Part shown: positions 16,627-25,117 of the stretch, piece after piece | Layout of the letters: each line of letters starts with the position of its first letter | Numbering within the stretch: position 1 is the first letter of the stretch | Source: an uncultured Microbacteriaceae bacterium | GTDB lineage: Bacteria > Actinomycetota > Actinomycetes > Actinomycetales > Microbacteriaceae | Direction of reading: 5' to 3' | NCBI GenBank assembly: GCA_947487835.1 | Contig: CANKXX010000007.1 | Coordinates: 186,001-250,000, forward strand | Length of the DNA: 64,000 nucleotides | The notes under the pieces: model-generated | Told to the model about the DNA's origin: nothing | Database searches by the model: none | What the model saw: the letters and a program-made list of their open reading frames with translations, nothing else | Translations under genes and position numbers: made by a program

Positions 16627-17395
16627 TCCCGACGTGCTCGCCCTGCTCGCGCTCGGCGAGTCCGCGGGCATGGCCGACGACGTCGACCACGTCGCCCGCT
16701 GCGGCGAGTGCGCGGACCGCCTCGACGAGTTCGCCGCCGTGGTTGCGGCCGGGCGCACCCTTGCCGCGGCCGGCCGGCTCGACCGGCCGGGCGACCACGT
16801 CTGGGCGGGAATCTCGTCGGAGCTGGGGCTGGCGCCCGAGGTCGTGCCGGAGGTCGTCGCCACGCGCCCCGGAGGCACCGCCGCCCCGTCTGCGACCGCG
16901 GCGCCCGCCTCTCCCGCGGCAGCACCCGTCACCCCGCTCGGCCCCCGGCGGGCCGCCCGCGGCCGCCGCACCGCCTGGCTCGCCGTGGCCGCGGGCGTGC
17001 TCGTGGTCGGCGGCGTCGGCACGACGCTCGTCCTCGGCTCCCTCGGCTCGGGGCAGGGGGACGTGCTCGCCGAGGCGACGCTCGACGCCCTGCCCGCCTG
17101 GCCGGACGCGACCGGCAGCGCCGAGGTGCGGGAGGTGGACGGCGAGCGCGTGCTGAGCGTGAACGTGACCCGCGACTCCCCGCCCGACACGGTGCGGGAG
17201 GTGTGGCTGATCAGCAGCGACCTCACGAAGCTGGTCAGCGTCGGCCTGCTCGCCACCGACGAGGGCACCTTCCCCCTGCCGGAGGACATCGACCTCGCCG
17301 AGTACAGCGTCGTGGACGTGTCCGCGGAGCCGCTCGACGGCGACCCGGGCCACTCGGCGGACTCCATCGTGCGCGGCGGCCTGCGCTCCGCCTGA
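16613..17395 (+). CDS. RskA-type anti-sigma factor
   Basis: 260 residues. The N-terminal sigma-binding part has the zinc-type motif H26-x3-C30-x2-C33 (HVARCGEC). A Pro/Ala-rich linker leads to one membrane helix (about 120-142), then an extracytoplasmic RskA domain with EVWLISSDLTKLVSVGLL and FPLPEDIDLAEYSVVDVS. It would hold the upstream sigma factor at the membrane until regulated proteolysis. The signal is unknown. With the sortase and DUF4397 genes nearby, the regulon is probably envelope-related. Confidence 0.92.
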   Translation: MTHTDPDVLALLALGESAGMADDVDHVARCGECADRLDEFAAVVAAGRTLAAAGRLDRPGDHVWAGISSELGLAPEVVPEVVATRPGGTAAPSATAAPASPAAAPVTPLGPRRAARGRRTAWLAVAAGVLVVGGVGTTLVLGSLGSGQGDVLAEATLDALPAWPDATGSAEVREVDGERVLSVNVTRDSPPDTVREVWLISSDLTKLVSVGLLATDEGTFPLPEDIDLAEYSVVDVSAEPLDGDPGHSADSIVRGGLRSA

Positions 17396-17524
17396 TCCCG
17401 GACCGCTCCGGTGACCCGCTCCGAGGGTCGCCGTCTTCGTGTCGCCGTCTTACGCGGGTGCTGCGGGCGCCGACGGCCCGGGGCCATCATGGCAACCATC
17501 GCAGCGCATCTCACGCGAAGCCTC

Positions 17525-17570
17525 GCCGGCCCGATCGGGCCCCGCCTGCGACCCCACGGATCGGGCCGGC
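17525..17570. repeat. Inverted repeat in the leader of the MetE-like gene
   Basis: Arms GCCGGCCCGAT (17525-17535) and ATCGGGCCGGC (17560-17570) are perfect 11-bp complements with a 24-nt loop, 55 bp before the ATG. It may be a terminator for the anti-sigma gene or a leader hairpin; no U-run follows. Confidence 0.6.
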
Positions 17571-17625
17571 CATCGGTCCCATCCCCCCCAGTGCCGCATC
17601 GCGCGGCCGACAGGACGGAGTCGCC

Positions 17626-18849
17626 ATGACCGGAAACAGGATCGACACGAGTCACGCGGGCAGCCTTCCCCGCACCCCCGAGCTCATCGCGGCGAACGAC
17701 GCCCGCCGCCTCGCGGACGACGGGTTCACGCTGGAGCGGACCGCCGAGTTCGACGAGCTGCTCACGGCCGCCGTGGTCGACCTCGTCGAGCGCCAGCGCG
17801 CCCTCGGCATCACGATCGTCAACGACGGCGAGTACGGCAAGGCCATGACGAGCGCCGTCGACTACGGGGCCTGGTGGTCGTACTCGTTCCAGCGGGTCGG
17901 CGGCCTCTCGCTCACCGGATCGGACATCTTCAGCCAGCAGCCCGTGCGGTCCGAGCCGGGCGCCGTGCGGCTCACCTCGTTCCCGGACCGCCGGGACTGG
18001 ACCCTCTTCCGCGACGCCTACAGCGACCCGACCTCTGGCATCTCGACCGGCAAGACCGCCACCGCGTTCCCCTCCACGACCGGGCCGCTCGAGTACGTGG
18101 GCCAGGAGGCGATCGCCAACGACATCGCGAACCTGAAGGCGGGACTCGGCGAGGACACCTCCCGCGGCTTCCTCACGGCGCTCTCCCCGGGCAGCGGCGC
18201 CCGCATCGCGAACGACTACTACGCGACGGAGGAGGAGCACATCTGGGCCTGGGCCGAGGTGCTGCGCGAGGAGTACACGGCGATCGTCGAGGCGGGGCTC
18301 ACGGTGCAGATCGACGACCCCTCGATCGCCGAGAACTGGGACCAGATCAATCCCGAGCCCAGCGTGGAGGACTACCGGGCGTTCACCCGCATCCGCGTCG
18401 AGGCGCTGAACCACGCCCTCCGCGGCCTGCCCGAGGACCAGGTCCGCTTCCACCTGTGTTGGGGCAGCTGGCACGGGCCGCACACCACCGACATCGAGTT
18501 CCGCCACATCGCCGACCTCATGCTCGAGATCACCGCGGGGTCGTACTCCTTCGAGGCGGCCAACGTGCGGCACGAGCACGAGTGGAAGGTCTGGCGCGAC
18601 CTCGAGCTGCCCGCGGGCAAGCGGATCGTGCCGGGCGTCGTGAGCCACGCCACGAACGTCGTGGAGCACCCCGAGCTCGTCGCCGATCGCATCGAGGCGT
18701 TCGCCTCCGTCGTCGGCCCGGAGAACGTCGTCGCGTCGACGGACTGCGGGCTCGGCGGCCGGATCCACCCCCAGATCGCCGTCGCCAAGCTGGCGGCTCT
18801 CGGTGAGGGCGCCCGGATCGCGAGCGAGAGGCTCTTCGGCCCTGCTTGA
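17626..18849 (+). CDS. Cobalamin-independent methionine synthase II family protein (MetE C-domain-like)
   Basis: 407 residues, about half the length of MetE and lacking its N-terminal domain. TSHAGSLPRT at the start, FHLCWGSWHGPHTTDIEF (about 272-289) and ASTDCGLGG (about 369-377) contain the His and Cys residues expected to bind zinc in the MetE/UROD-like barrel. Members of this YxjG-like group are probably thiol methyl- or alkyltransferases with unestablished substrates. GGACGGAG precedes the ATG at good spacing. The next gene begins 9 bp after the stop, so the two may be co-transcribed, although the next gene may have its own start site. Confidence 0.85.
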   Translation: MTGNRIDTSHAGSLPRTPELIAANDARRLADDGFTLERTAEFDELLTAAVVDLVERQRALGITIVNDGEYGKAMTSAVDYGAWWSYSFQRVGGLSLTGSDIFSQQPVRSEPGAVRLTSFPDRRDWTLFRDAYSDPTSGISTGKTATAFPSTTGPLEYVGQEAIANDIANLKAGLGEDTSRGFLTALSPGSGARIANDYYATEEEHIWAWAEVLREEYTAIVEAGLTVQIDDPSIAENWDQINPEPSVEDYRAFTRIRVEALNHALRGLPEDQVRFHLCWGSWHGPHTTDIEFRHIADLMLEITAGSYSFEAANVRHEHEWKVWRDLELPAGKRIVPGVVSHATNVVEHPELVADRIEAFASVVGPENVVASTDCGLGGRIHPQIAVAKLAALGEGARIASERLFGPA

Positions 18850-18858
18850 CTTGAGCGC

Positions 18859-20064
18859 ATGACCCTACTCAGCGACGGTGCCGCGATCCTGCCCGACCTC
18901 GTGGCACTCCGCCGCCGCCTGCACGCCCATCCGGAGCTCGGCCTCGACCTGCCCCGCACGCAGGCCGCCGTGCTCGAGGCGCTCGCCGGACTCGACCTCG
19001 AGATCACCCTCGGCACGGCGACGACCTCCGTCGTCGCCGTGCTGCGCGGGGGGCGACCGGGACCGACCGTGCTGCTGCGCGGCGACATGGACGCGCTGCC
19101 GCTCGAGGAGAAGACCGGACTGCCCTTCGCCGCGACGAACGGCGCCATGCACGCGTGCGGGCACGACCTCCACGTCGCCGGGCTCGTCGGCGCCGCCCGG
19201 CTGCTGCACGCCCGCAGGGATGAGCTGGCCGGCGACGTGCTCTTCATGTTCCAGCCCGGCGAGGAGGGGCAGGCCGGAGCCCGGGTGATGATCGAGGAGG
19301 GGTTGCTCGACGCGTCGGGCACGCTGCCGATCGCCGCGTACGGCATCCACGTCGTCCCCGGCCCGCGCGGTGTCTTCGCGACCCGGCCGGGCACCCTCAT
19401 GGCGGGCGCGAACCACATCACGATCGACGTGCACGGCGAGGGCGGGCACGGCTCGGAGCCGCACCGCGCCCACGACCCGGTGCCCGCGGTCGCGGAGATC
19501 GTGACCGCCCTGAACGTGATGGTGACCCGGCGGTTCAGCGTGTTCGACCCCGTGGTGGTCAGCGTGACGAAACTGTCCGCGGGCGCGGCGTTCAACATCA
19601 TCCCCGACACCGCATCCCTCGGCGCGACCGTGCGCACGCTCTCCCGCGAGTCGCTCGCGGTGCTGCAGACCGAGATCCCGCGGCTCGCGTCGTCCATCGC
19701 GGAGGCGCACGGCTGCCGGGCTGAGGTGGACTTCGACGTCGTCTACCCGGTCACGGTCAACGACCGGGATCGGACCGCGGAGACGGTGGAGCGGCTCGGG
19801 GAGCTGTTCGGCCCGCACCGGATCGCCGAGCTCCCGGACCCGCTGATGGGCTCGGAGGACTTCTCCTTCGTGCTCGAGCGCGTGCCCGGCACGTTCGTCT
19901 TCCTCTCGGCGAGCCCGGAGGGCGTCGACCACGCCACGGCGGCCGCGAACCACTCGCCCCGCGTGCTGTTCGACGACGGCCTGCTCGCGGACCAGGCGGC
20001 GGCCCTGGCGCACCTCGCGATCCGCGCGCTGGATGCCGGCGCAGTGTCCGGGACCCGGTCGTGA
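18859..20064 (+). CDS. M20 family amidohydrolase (N-acyl amino acid / hippurate hydrolase type)
   Basis: 401 residues. Metal-binding blocks of the M20D peptidase family are visible: GDMDALPLEEKTG, then NGAMHACGHDLHVAG (about residues 94-108) and FQPGEEGQAGARVMIEEG. The inserted dimerisation domain has GEGGHGSEPHRAHDPV, and the C-terminus MGSEDFSFVLERVPGTFVFL. It would deacylate N-acyl amino acids or related amides; the substrate is unknown. The stop overlaps the antiporter start codon (GTGA), which suggests a two-gene unit. Confidence 0.93.
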   Translation: MTLLSDGAAILPDLVALRRRLHAHPELGLDLPRTQAAVLEALAGLDLEITLGTATTSVVAVLRGGRPGPTVLLRGDMDALPLEEKTGLPFAATNGAMHACGHDLHVAGLVGAARLLHARRDELAGDVLFMFQPGEEGQAGARVMIEEGLLDASGTLPIAAYGIHVVPGPRGVFATRPGTLMAGANHITIDVHGEGGHGSEPHRAHDPVPAVAEIVTALNVMVTRRFSVFDPVVVSVTKLSAGAAFNIIPDTASLGATVRTLSRESLAVLQTEIPRLASSIAEAHGCRAEVDFDVVYPVTVNDRDRTAETVERLGELFGPHRIAELPDPLMGSEDFSFVLERVPGTFVFLSASPEGVDHATAAANHSPRVLFDDGLLADQAAALAHLAIRALDAGAVSGTRS

Positions 20065-21356
20065 TCGACGGGGCGGGCGTCGCGTTCGCCGCCGTCGGAC
20101 TCGCCACCCTCGCCGCGGCGCTGCTGCCGCGTCTCCTCGGCCGGGTGCCGATGTCGATGCCCATGGTCTTCCTCGGCGCGGGCGTCGTGGCCTTCGCACT
20201 CATCCCGAACCTGCCGACGCCGAGCCCGATCGAGTACGGCGAGCTGACGCTGCACATCACCGAGATCTGCGTGATCATCTCGCTGATGGGCGCCGGCCTC
20301 GCGATCAATCGCCGGCTCGGCAGGCGCGCCTGGTCGTCGACCTGGCGGCTGCTGGCCATCACCATGCCGCTGTCGATCCTCGGCGTCGCGCTGCTCGGCT
20401 GGGGCGCGCTCGGGCTCGGGGTCGCCGGCGCGCTGCTGCTCGGCGCGGTGCTCGCGCCGACGGATCCCGTGCTCGCCACGGAGGTGCAGGTCGGCGAGCC
20501 CACCGAGGATCCGGACGAGCCCGAGGACGAGGCGCGGTTCGCGCTGACCTCGGAGGCCGGGCTGAACGACGCGCTCGCCTTCCCGTTCGTCTACGCCGCC
20601 ATCGCCATCAGCGCGGTGGGCGTCGCGCCGCAGGAGTGGCTCGGCGAGTGGGTGCTTCTCGACGTGCTGTGGCGTCTGGTCGCCGGCTGCGCCGTGGGGC
20701 TCGGCACGGGCTGGCTGCTCGGCAAGCTCTTCTTCTCGATCTCCTCGGACCGGCTGCGACTCGCCGAGCACGCGGAGGGATTCGTCGCGCTCGCGGCGAC
20801 GTTCCTCGCCTACGGCGTCGCGGAGGTCATCGAGGGTTACGGATTCGTCGCGGTCTTCGTCTGCGCCGTGGCCATCCGCGGGTCCGAGCGCTCGCACGGC
20901 TACCACCGCATCCTGCACCGCTTCGTCGAGCAGATCGAGCGGCTGCTGACGGCCCTGATCCTCATCCTGCTCGGCGGCGCCGTCGCTCGCGGGTTGTTCG
21001 CCGAGCTCACCCTGCCCGACGTGCTCGTCGCGCTCGCGGCACTGCTCGTGGTCCGCCCCCTTGCGGGCTGGATCGGCCTCGCCTTCGGGCGCACCGGCCT
21101 CCGCGAGCGCGGCGTCATCTCCTTCTTCGGCGTGCGCGGCATCGGGTCGCTGTACTACGTGGCCTACGCGCTCGCCAACGGCGCGTTCGAGGGCGGCGAG
21201 CGGATCTGGGGCATCACCGGACTCGTGGTCGTCGCGTCGATCGTCATCCACGGCATCTCGGCGACGCCGATCATGACCCTGCTCGACCGCAAGCGCGAGC
21301 GTGTCGCGAAGCAGCAGACGGGCGACCCGGACGCCGCGCCCGCGACCCCCGTGTAG
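20061..21356 (+). CDS. CPA1-type cation:proton antiporter
   Basis: 431 residues with about twelve membrane segments. GAVLAPTDPVLATEVQVG and SEAGLNDALAFPFVYAA, with the Asn-Asp pair of electroneutral CPA1 exchangers, are the diagnostic blocks; an acidic loop (EDPDEPEDEARF) lies between them. FFGVRGIGSLYYVAYAL near the end is also typical. It exchanges Na+ or K+ for protons across the cytoplasmic membrane; which ion cannot be read. The GTG start overlaps the amidohydrolase stop. A family A palindrome relic follows the gene. Confidence 0.92.
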   Translation: MIDGAGVAFAAVGLATLAAALLPRLLGRVPMSMPMVFLGAGVVAFALIPNLPTPSPIEYGELTLHITEICVIISLMGAGLAINRRLGRRAWSSTWRLLAITMPLSILGVALLGWGALGLGVAGALLLGAVLAPTDPVLATEVQVGEPTEDPDEPEDEARFALTSEAGLNDALAFPFVYAAIAISAVGVAPQEWLGEWVLLDVLWRLVAGCAVGLGTGWLLGKLFFSISSDRLRLAEHAEGFVALAATFLAYGVAEVIEGYGFVAVFVCAVAIRGSERSHGYHRILHRFVEQIERLLTALILILLGGAVARGLFAELTLPDVLVALAALLVVRPLAGWIGLAFGRTGLRERGVISFFGVRGIGSLYYVAYALANGAFEGGERIWGITGLVVVASIVIHGISATPIMTLLDRKRERVAKQQTGDPDAAPATPV

Positions 21357-21412
21357 CCCCAGCGCGGCGGCCCAGTGCAATACCGCCGCGCGCATCCCGG
21401 TACCCCTTCCGC

Positions 21413-21477
21413 CCTGCCCAGGCAGGAGGTTCCTGCCCAGCTTGTAGCTGCGCAGGATCCTCGTGCCCAGGCAGGGG
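21413..21477. repeat. Palindromic element, family A (degenerate copy A4)
   Basis: Left arm CCTGCCCAGGCAGGAGG and inner TGCCCAGCTTGTAGCTG are intact, but the right arm reads GTGCCCAGGCAGGGG instead of the expected CTGCCTGGGCAGGGG, so the outer stem is partly lost. It lies between the antiporter gene and the histidine kinase promoter. Confidence 0.8.
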
Positions 21478-21536
21478 ACACCGGGTGGCCGGCCCACGAC
21501 GGGCGAGCGGCGGCGGCTTCGGGTAAGGCTCGCCCC

Positions 21537-21542
21537 GATAAT
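21537..21542 (+). promoter_or_regulatory. Leaderless-type -10 box of the histidine kinase gene
   Basis: GATAAT lies 6 nt before the ATG at 21549; it is the hexamer closest to the canonical TATAAT in the window. Confidence 0.55.
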
Positions 21543-21548
21543 GGGCAG

Positions 21549-23018
21549 ATGCGCGCGGGCGACCAGAGGGAGGATCGGCCGCGCTCGTTGTCGGTCCGCG
21601 TGCGGATCCTCGCCGCCATCCTCGTGGTGGCCGCGCTCGGGATGCTCGTCGCCGGCGGCACCGCGTCCCTTGTGCAGCGGGAGCGGGCGCTCGCCGCGGT
21701 GGACGAGCGGCTGATCGCGACGGCCGCCGAGGTGTCGGACGTCGCGGCGGAGAGCGCCGCGACCGACCTGACCGGCCTGCTGCGGGACCTCGTCCGCGCC
21801 GTGCGGCCGGATGCCGACCAGGGCACCCTCGCGGTGATCGACGGGCAGCCCGCCTTCGCGCCCGAGGGCGCCGACCTCGCCCTGGACGCCCAGCCCGGAC
21901 TCGTCGCACGCGTCGCGGCCGAGGCAGCGGACGGCGCCGCCGTGCGGGGCACGAGCGACTCCCTGCGCTACATCGCCGTGCCCGTCTCCGTGCAGGGCGA
22001 CGCCCGCACGGGGCTCTTTCTCGCGGCGTACGACCTCGACGCGCGGCTGCGGCCCATCGGGGACGCCTTTCTCACCTTCGCGGCAGTGGCGGCCGTCGCG
22101 CTGCTCGTGATCGGTGGCGTCGGCTGGGTGGTCGCAGGGCGGCTGCTGCGCCCCATCCGCGACCTGCGCCTCGCCGCGGCACGCATCACGGCGTCCGACG
22201 TGAGCGAGCGCATCCCGCTGCGCGGACGGGACGACGTGTCGGACCTGACCCGCACGGTGAATGAGATGCTCGACCGGCTGGACGGCGCGCTCCGCGGCCA
22301 GCGCCGGCTCCTCGACGACGTGGGGCACGAGCTGAAGACGCCGATCACGATCGTGCGCGGGCACCTCGAGGTGATGGACGAAGCCGATCCCGCCGACGTC
22401 GCCTCGACGAGGGCGCTCGCCATCGACGAGCTCGACCGGATGAGCGGCCTGGTGCGGGACATCGCCGCCCTCGCCGGCGCCAGCGGCCCCGCGGCACTCG
22501 CCCCGAGGGCGACCGACGTGGCCGCCCTCACCGAGGCCGTGCTGCGAAAGGCCTCCGCCCTGTCCGGCCACCGCTGGGTGCCCGGGGAGAGCGCTGAGGT
22601 GGTCGCGTTGGTGGATCCCGACCGGATCACCCAGGCGCTCCTGCAGCTGGCGTCCAACGCCGTTCGGCACGGGACGCCCGACGGCAGCATCGAGATCGGG
22701 AGCGGGCTGGCCCGCGACCCGTCCGGCGGGGACCGCCTGCGGCTGTGGGTGCGCAACGACGGCCGGCCGATCAGCGACGACACCCGGCAGCACATGTTCG
22801 AGCGCTTCCGCCGCGGCTCGGCGGGCAGGGGTAGCGAGGGCTCCGGCCTCGGCCTGGCGATCGTCGAGGCCATCGCGACCGCCCACGGTGGCGCGGTCCT
22901 GGTCACCTCGGCGCCGGGGGAGGGCACCGTTCTGACCCTCGACCTGCCCCTCCGGCGCGCCGGACAGCACAACACGACGGTGCGCACGGGCGCGGCCGGG
23001 GAGGAGACCGACGCGTGA
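21549..23018 (+). CDS. Sensor histidine kinase
   Basis: 489 residues: membrane helix about 18-41, extracytoplasmic sensor of about 110 residues, second helix about 170-192, HAMP, HisKA with His260 in DVGHELKTPITIVRGHLE, N-box LLQLASNAVRHG and G-box GSGLGLAIVEAIA. It autophosphorylates in response to an unknown envelope signal and passes phosphate to the following response regulator, whose GTG overlaps its stop. The neighbours on the other side of the regulator are two exported acidic proteins, which may be targets or signal carriers. Confidence 0.95.
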   Translation: MRAGDQREDRPRSLSVRVRILAAILVVAALGMLVAGGTASLVQRERALAAVDERLIATAAEVSDVAAESAATDLTGLLRDLVRAVRPDADQGTLAVIDGQPAFAPEGADLALDAQPGLVARVAAEAADGAAVRGTSDSLRYIAVPVSVQGDARTGLFLAAYDLDARLRPIGDAFLTFAAVAAVALLVIGGVGWVVAGRLLRPIRDLRLAAARITASDVSERIPLRGRDDVSDLTRTVNEMLDRLDGALRGQRRLLDDVGHELKTPITIVRGHLEVMDEADPADVASTRALAIDELDRMSGLVRDIAALAGASGPAALAPRATDVAALTEAVLRKASALSGHRWVPGESAEVVALVDPDRITQALLQLASNAVRHGTPDGSIEIGSGLARDPSGGDRLRLWVRNDGRPISDDTRQHMFERFRRGSAGRGSEGSGLGLAIVEAIATAHGGAVLVTSAPGEGTVLTLDLPLRRAGQHNTTVRTGAAGEETDA

Positions 23019-23671
23019 GCAGGATCCTGATCGCCGAGGACGAGGACCGGATCTCCTCGTTCGTGAGGAAGGGCCTCACGGCGGCCGGCTTCTCGGCCCA
23101 CGTCGTGGGCACCGGGGCCGCGGCCCTCGAGGAGTCCGCCGGTGGCGCGTTCGACCTGCTCGTGCTCGACATCGGCCTGCCCGACATCGACGGCTACGAG
23201 GTGCTGCGCCGGCTGCGGGGGAGCGGATCCACCCTGCCCGTGATCGTGCTGACCGCGCGGGACTCCGCGGAGGACACGCTCGCGAGCCTCGAGGGCGGCG
23301 CCAACGACTACATGAGCAAGCCGTTCCGCTTCGACGAGCTGCTCGCCCGGGTGCGCCTGCGCATCGCGGACGGGCGCGCGCCCTCCGCGACGGTGCTGGG
23401 CGGCGGCCCGGTGCAGCTGGACCTCCGCACCCGCCGGGCGATCGTGGACGGGGCACCCGTCGACCTGTCCGCGCGGGAGTTCGCCCTCGCCGAGGAGTTC
23501 CTGCGGCACCCGGACCAGGTGCTGAGCCGCGAGCAGCTGCTCAGCCGGGTGTGGGGCTACGACTTCGACCCGGGCTCGAACATCGTGGACGTCTACGTCG
23601 GGTACCTACGGGGCAAGCTGGGGGCGCAGCGCATCGAGACCGTGCGCGGCATGGGGTACCGCTACCGCTGA
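23015..23671 (+). CDS. OmpR/PhoB-family response regulator
   Basis: 218 residues. The receiver domain has the acidic pocket AEDEDR, phospho-acceptor Asp52 in LVLDIGLPDIDGYEV and Lys102 in MSKPF. The C-terminal winged helix shows LSAREFALAEEFLRHPDQV, then VDVYVGYLRGKLG and ends in MGYRYR. The GTG start overlaps the kinase stop by 4 bp. A perfect GGTGCT microsatellite lies 41 bp beyond the stop codon. Confidence 0.95.
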   Translation: MSRILIAEDEDRISSFVRKGLTAAGFSAHVVGTGAAALEESAGGAFDLLVLDIGLPDIDGYEVLRRLRGSGSTLPVIVLTARDSAEDTLASLEGGANDYMSKPFRFDELLARVRLRIADGRAPSATVLGGGPVQLDLRTRRAIVDGAPVDLSAREFALAEEFLRHPDQVLSREQLLSRVWGYDFDPGSNIVDVYVGYLRGKLGAQRIETVRGMGYRYR

Positions 23672-23694
23672 TCCGCCGCCCCGGTGTCCTTCTT

Positions 23695-23760
23695 GGGGCT
23701 GGTGCTGGGGCTGGTGCTGGTGCTGGTGCTGGTGCTGGTGCTGGTGCTGGTGCTGGTGCT
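23695..23760. repeat. GGTGCT hexanucleotide microsatellite
   Basis: Eight perfect GGTGCT copies (23713-23760) follow two or three imperfect ones. The complement, AGCACC, forms the Gly-Ala-encoding tract in the phosphoesterase gene at 10075-10113. Such tracts can change length by slippage. Confidence 0.95.
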
Positions 23761-23786
23761 TATTCGTTTGTTGCCGTCCGTGTTCG

Positions 23787-23829
23787 CAATTCAGGCCCTA
23801 CGGGCGACACGCCGCAGGAGGGCCTGAAT
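23787..23829. repeat. Inverted repeat, variant of family B (copy B3)
   Basis: GCAATTCAGGCCCT, then the shared central word CGACACGCCG, then AGGGCCTGAAT; the arms ATTCAGGCCCT and AGGGCCTGAAT (23789-23799 and 23819-23829) are perfect. The GCAATTCAG end and the CGACACGCCG core are shared with B1 at 44177 and B2 at 45410. It may serve as terminator for the convergent response regulator gene. Confidence 0.7.
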
Positions 23830-23936
23830 CCCGTGCGTTCGAAGCACTGAGCCTGATTCGTGGACGCGGGTAGGTGCGTTCCGGGCCGACGGCGGGGCGA
23901 CCACCTCTCGTGGATGCCCCGCCGCGCGAAGTGCGA

Positions 23937-24659
23937 TCAGTCGTCGTCCGAGGAGCGACCGCCGTGGTGACCGTCGTCGTCGGAGTCATCGTCGTGATCG
24001 TCGTCGCCGCCCGAGTGGTGCCCGGAGTCGTCGTCGTCGTCGTGGTGGTCGTCGTTCCCGTGGTGCGCGTGGTCGTCGGATCCGTCGTGCGACGAGTCGT
24101 CGTCACGCGAGTCGTCGCCGCCGTGCCGGTGGTGCCCGCCGTCGCCGTCCGTGGCGTCGTCGCTCACGCCGGGCGCGCGCAGCCCGCCCTTGTCGTCGAC
24201 GACGCCCATGGGGTCATCGCTGACGCCGGGGGCACGCTGTCCGCCCTTGTCGTCGACGCCCACCGGGTCGTCGCTGACGCCGGGTGCGCGGAGCCCGCCG
24301 TTGTCGTCCGTACCGGGGGTCGGCTCGGGCGTCCAGCTCGGGGTAGGCGACGGCGCGTCGTCGAAGCGGAAGCCGCCCTCGGCGGGCGGGGCGACAGGGG
24401 CGACCGTAGGCAGGTCGGTCGGCGTGGGGAAGGGGGAGGGGGACAGCGACGGGGTCGGCGTGGGCGTCGCGACCGCGTCATCGCTGACGCCGGGTGCACG
24501 GGTGCCGCCGTTGTCGTCGACGCTCTCGCCGGTGCGGATCGTGGGGGTGTCGTCGGTGCCCTCGGCTGCCTGGGCGGTGAGCGTCGCGCCGATGCCGAGG
24601 GCGGTGATCAGGGCGGCGCCGGCCGCGATCGGTACTGCTCGCTTCGGGGAGATTCGCAT
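23937..24659 (-). CDS. Exported acidic repeat protein with His/Asp-rich tail
   Basis: 240 residues, no recognised family. A Sec signal peptide (MRISPKRAVPIAAGAALITA, cleavage after AQA, about residue 30) is followed by four copies of a motif like DDNGGLRAPGVSDD separated by Pro/Thr/Ser spacers, then about 85 residues made almost only of Asp, His, Gly and Ser. Such a tail could bind divalent metals. It is convergent with the adjacent two-component genes. A related short acidic protein is encoded just upstream (25118-25501). AAAGGT precedes the ATG. Function unknown; its repeats make strain variation likely. Confidence 0.72.
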   Translation of the reverse strand: MRISPKRAVPIAAGAALITALGIGATLTAQAAEGTDDTPTIRTGESVDDNGGTRAPGVSDDAVATPTPTPSLSPSPFPTPTDLPTVAPVAPPAEGGFRFDDAPSPTPSWTPEPTPGTDDNGGLRAPGVSDDPVGVDDKGGQRAPGVSDDPMGVVDDKGGLRAPGVSDDATDGDGGHHRHGGDDSRDDDSSHDGSDDHAHHGNDDHHDDDDDSGHHSGGDDDHDDDSDDDGHHGGRSSDDD

Positions 24660-24804
24660 GGGAGTGGGACCTTTCTCGAGCCCGGGAGGGGCATGGCGTC
24701 CATCGCCACGGGTCCAGCCTGTGCGCCGACCATGAGCCGCCCGACAGACGAACATGAGACGTCTCTCATGAACCCGAGGATCTGCCCGCCGCCCTTCCCG
24801 GCCC

Positions 24805-24995
24805 TGCCCAGGCAGAGGCATCCCGCCCGCGTGCCCTTCCTGCCGCTGCCCAGGCAGGGGCGTCTCGTCCCGCTGCCCTGCCCCTGCCGCTGCCGAGGCA
24901 GGGGCGTCCCGTCCCGCTGCCCTGCCCCTGCCCCTGCCCAGGCAGGAGAATCGTGCCCAGCTTTTACCTGGGCAGGAATCTTCTGCCTGGGCAGG
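24805..24995. repeat. Degenerate family A array ending in a full hairpin (copy A5)
   Basis: TGCCCAGGCAG-like half-sites start at 24805, 24847 and 24891 (TGCCGAGGCAG), and the fourth at 24935 opens a complete nested hairpin (outer arms from 24933 and to 24995; inner TGCCCAG/CTGGGCA at 24954-24960 and 24968-24974, loop CTTTTAC). Periods are 42, 44 and 44 bp. This repeats the array-then-hairpin plan of 8211-8475. It lies between the two acidic protein genes. Confidence 0.85.
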
Positions 24996-25117
24996 AGCGC
25001 GAGAAGGCGGGAGGACGGGAGGAGCGAGAGCGGGCACGAGAGCGGCAGACACGCAGGAGTAGGCGAGCGCACACACAAGCCAGCCCGCGCGCGGCGCGCA
25101 GCGCAAGCAGATCCGAG

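Noticed and set aside
17396-17625. SAM riboswitch upstream of the MetE-like gene
   Set aside because: A GGCAACC word is present (about 17490), but I could not fit the surrounding stems of SAM-I or SAM-IV.
19743-22970. A 1075-residue minus-strand frame
   Set aside because: Antisense shadow of the amidohydrolase, antiporter and kinase genes, with low-complexity His/Arg/Gly composition.
23551-23850. Frame encoding a Gly-Ala run after the response regulator
   Set aside because: It is the translation of the GGTGCT microsatellite in a shadow frame.
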